Shown: piece after piece, positions 5,820 to 6,046 of the stretch
Position numbering within the stretch: position 1 is the stretch's first letter
Layout of the letters: every line of letters starts with the position of its first letter
Position numbers and translations under genes: made by a program
The notes under the pieces: model-generated
Told to the model about the DNA's origin: nothing
The model's input: the letters and a program-made list of their open reading frames with translations, nothing else
Databases searched by the model: none
From: JBFGJY01 sp041576975
GTDB taxonomy: Bacteria > Pseudomonadota > Gammaproteobacteria > UBA4575
Assembly (NCBI GenBank): GCA_041576975.1
Contig: JBFGJY010000103.1
Span: 1 to 6,046 of the forward strand
DNA: 6,046 nucleotides
Reading direction: 5' to 3'

Positions 5820-6046
5820 TTAACTTGCATGTGCTTCAACGAGCCGTGCGTGAATTATTTGTACCCAAAAATCTAATACTTCCTGTAAAGGCGCCCATGT
5901 ATCTTCGCCTTTCTCAGTAGTAGTCTTAGAAGAGTCATGTGTATCAACCGCAGCAGCTAGACGCTCCCCAGATTCGGAGTCTAGAATTTCAAGTTCAAGA
6001 GATGCTGAATATATGTCTAGCTGTTTACCAGCCACTCCGCGATAGG
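5820..6046 (-). CDS. DUF3313-type lipoprotein, C-terminal part (5' truncated by window edge)
   Basis: The minus-strand frame is open to the window edge; a GTG at 6035 is internal or at best unproven as a start, since in-frame codons YRG precede it. About 75 C-terminal residues are visible. The pattern SASLELEILDSESGERLAAAVD, then W-PLQEVLDFWVQIIHARL, resembles the end of DUF3313 proteins: a beta strand pair, the LDS-TGE-LAA block and a final amphipathic helix. Full members are about 200 residues with an N-terminal lipobox, which would lie outside. The function is unknown; the family is exported and lipid-anchored. It is separated by 167 bases from the hydrolase lipoprotein gene on the same strand. 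No GC-stem terminator is visible in that gap, so co-transcription is possible. Confidence 0.7.
   Translation of the reverse strand, partial: YRGVAGKQLDIYSASLELEILDSESGERLAAAVDTHDSSKTTTEKGEDTWAPLQEVLDFWVQIIHARLVEAHAS

Noticed and set aside
1..6046. Mobile element, CRISPR array, tRNA or riboswitch
   Set aside because: I found no transposase or integrase, no regularly spaced direct repeats, and no cloverleaf or known aptamer-like conserved structure by eye.

Overview
The window looks like chromosome of a sulfur-oxidizing proteobacterium, most likely a gammaproteobacterium with moderately low GC content. Two genes support this: a flavocytochrome c sulfide dehydrogenase flavoprotein (FccB) that closely resembles the purple sulfur bacterial protein, and a DsrE2-type sulfane-sulfur carrier. 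The species cannot be named from this sequence. I saw no phage, transposon, CRISPR, rRNA or tRNA signal.

Layout. Bases 1-1071 (+) hold the C-terminal part of fccB, with the real start upstream of the window. A strong hairpin with A- and T-tracts on its two sides (1122-1151) can end transcription in both directions. It separates fccB from a convergent minus-strand pair: dsrE2 (2345-1731), then a Tll0287-like (DUF3365) c-heme lipoprotein whose best start codon, TTG, overlaps the dsrE2 stop as TTGA. Bases 2346-2681 are an AT-rich non-coding stretch with a candidate dsrE2 promoter, a T10 leader tract and small palindromes. Next on the minus strand is a SpoIIAA-like STAS protein (3047-2682). Upstream of it is a compact minus-strand set: a serine-hydrolase-like lipoprotein (5652-4321), a DUF2092 exported protein (4286-3495) and a small DUF6515-like membrane or exported protein (3490-3134), with gaps of 34 and 4 bases. 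The 5'-truncated end of a DUF3313-type lipoprotein gene (6046-5820, minus) closes the window.

How the genes may work together. FccB oxidizes sulfide in the periplasm and passes electrons to its cytochrome c partner. DsrE2 handles sulfur bound to a cysteine on or inside the inner membrane. The heme lipoprotein coupled to dsrE2 is a candidate redox sensor or electron-transfer partner. These three form a sulfur-oxidation neighbourhood. The genes from 3134 to 6046 all encode predicted exported or lipid-anchored proteins, mostly of unknown function, and form a plausible uncharacterized cell-envelope module. The STAS protein lies between the two groups and its link to either is unclear.
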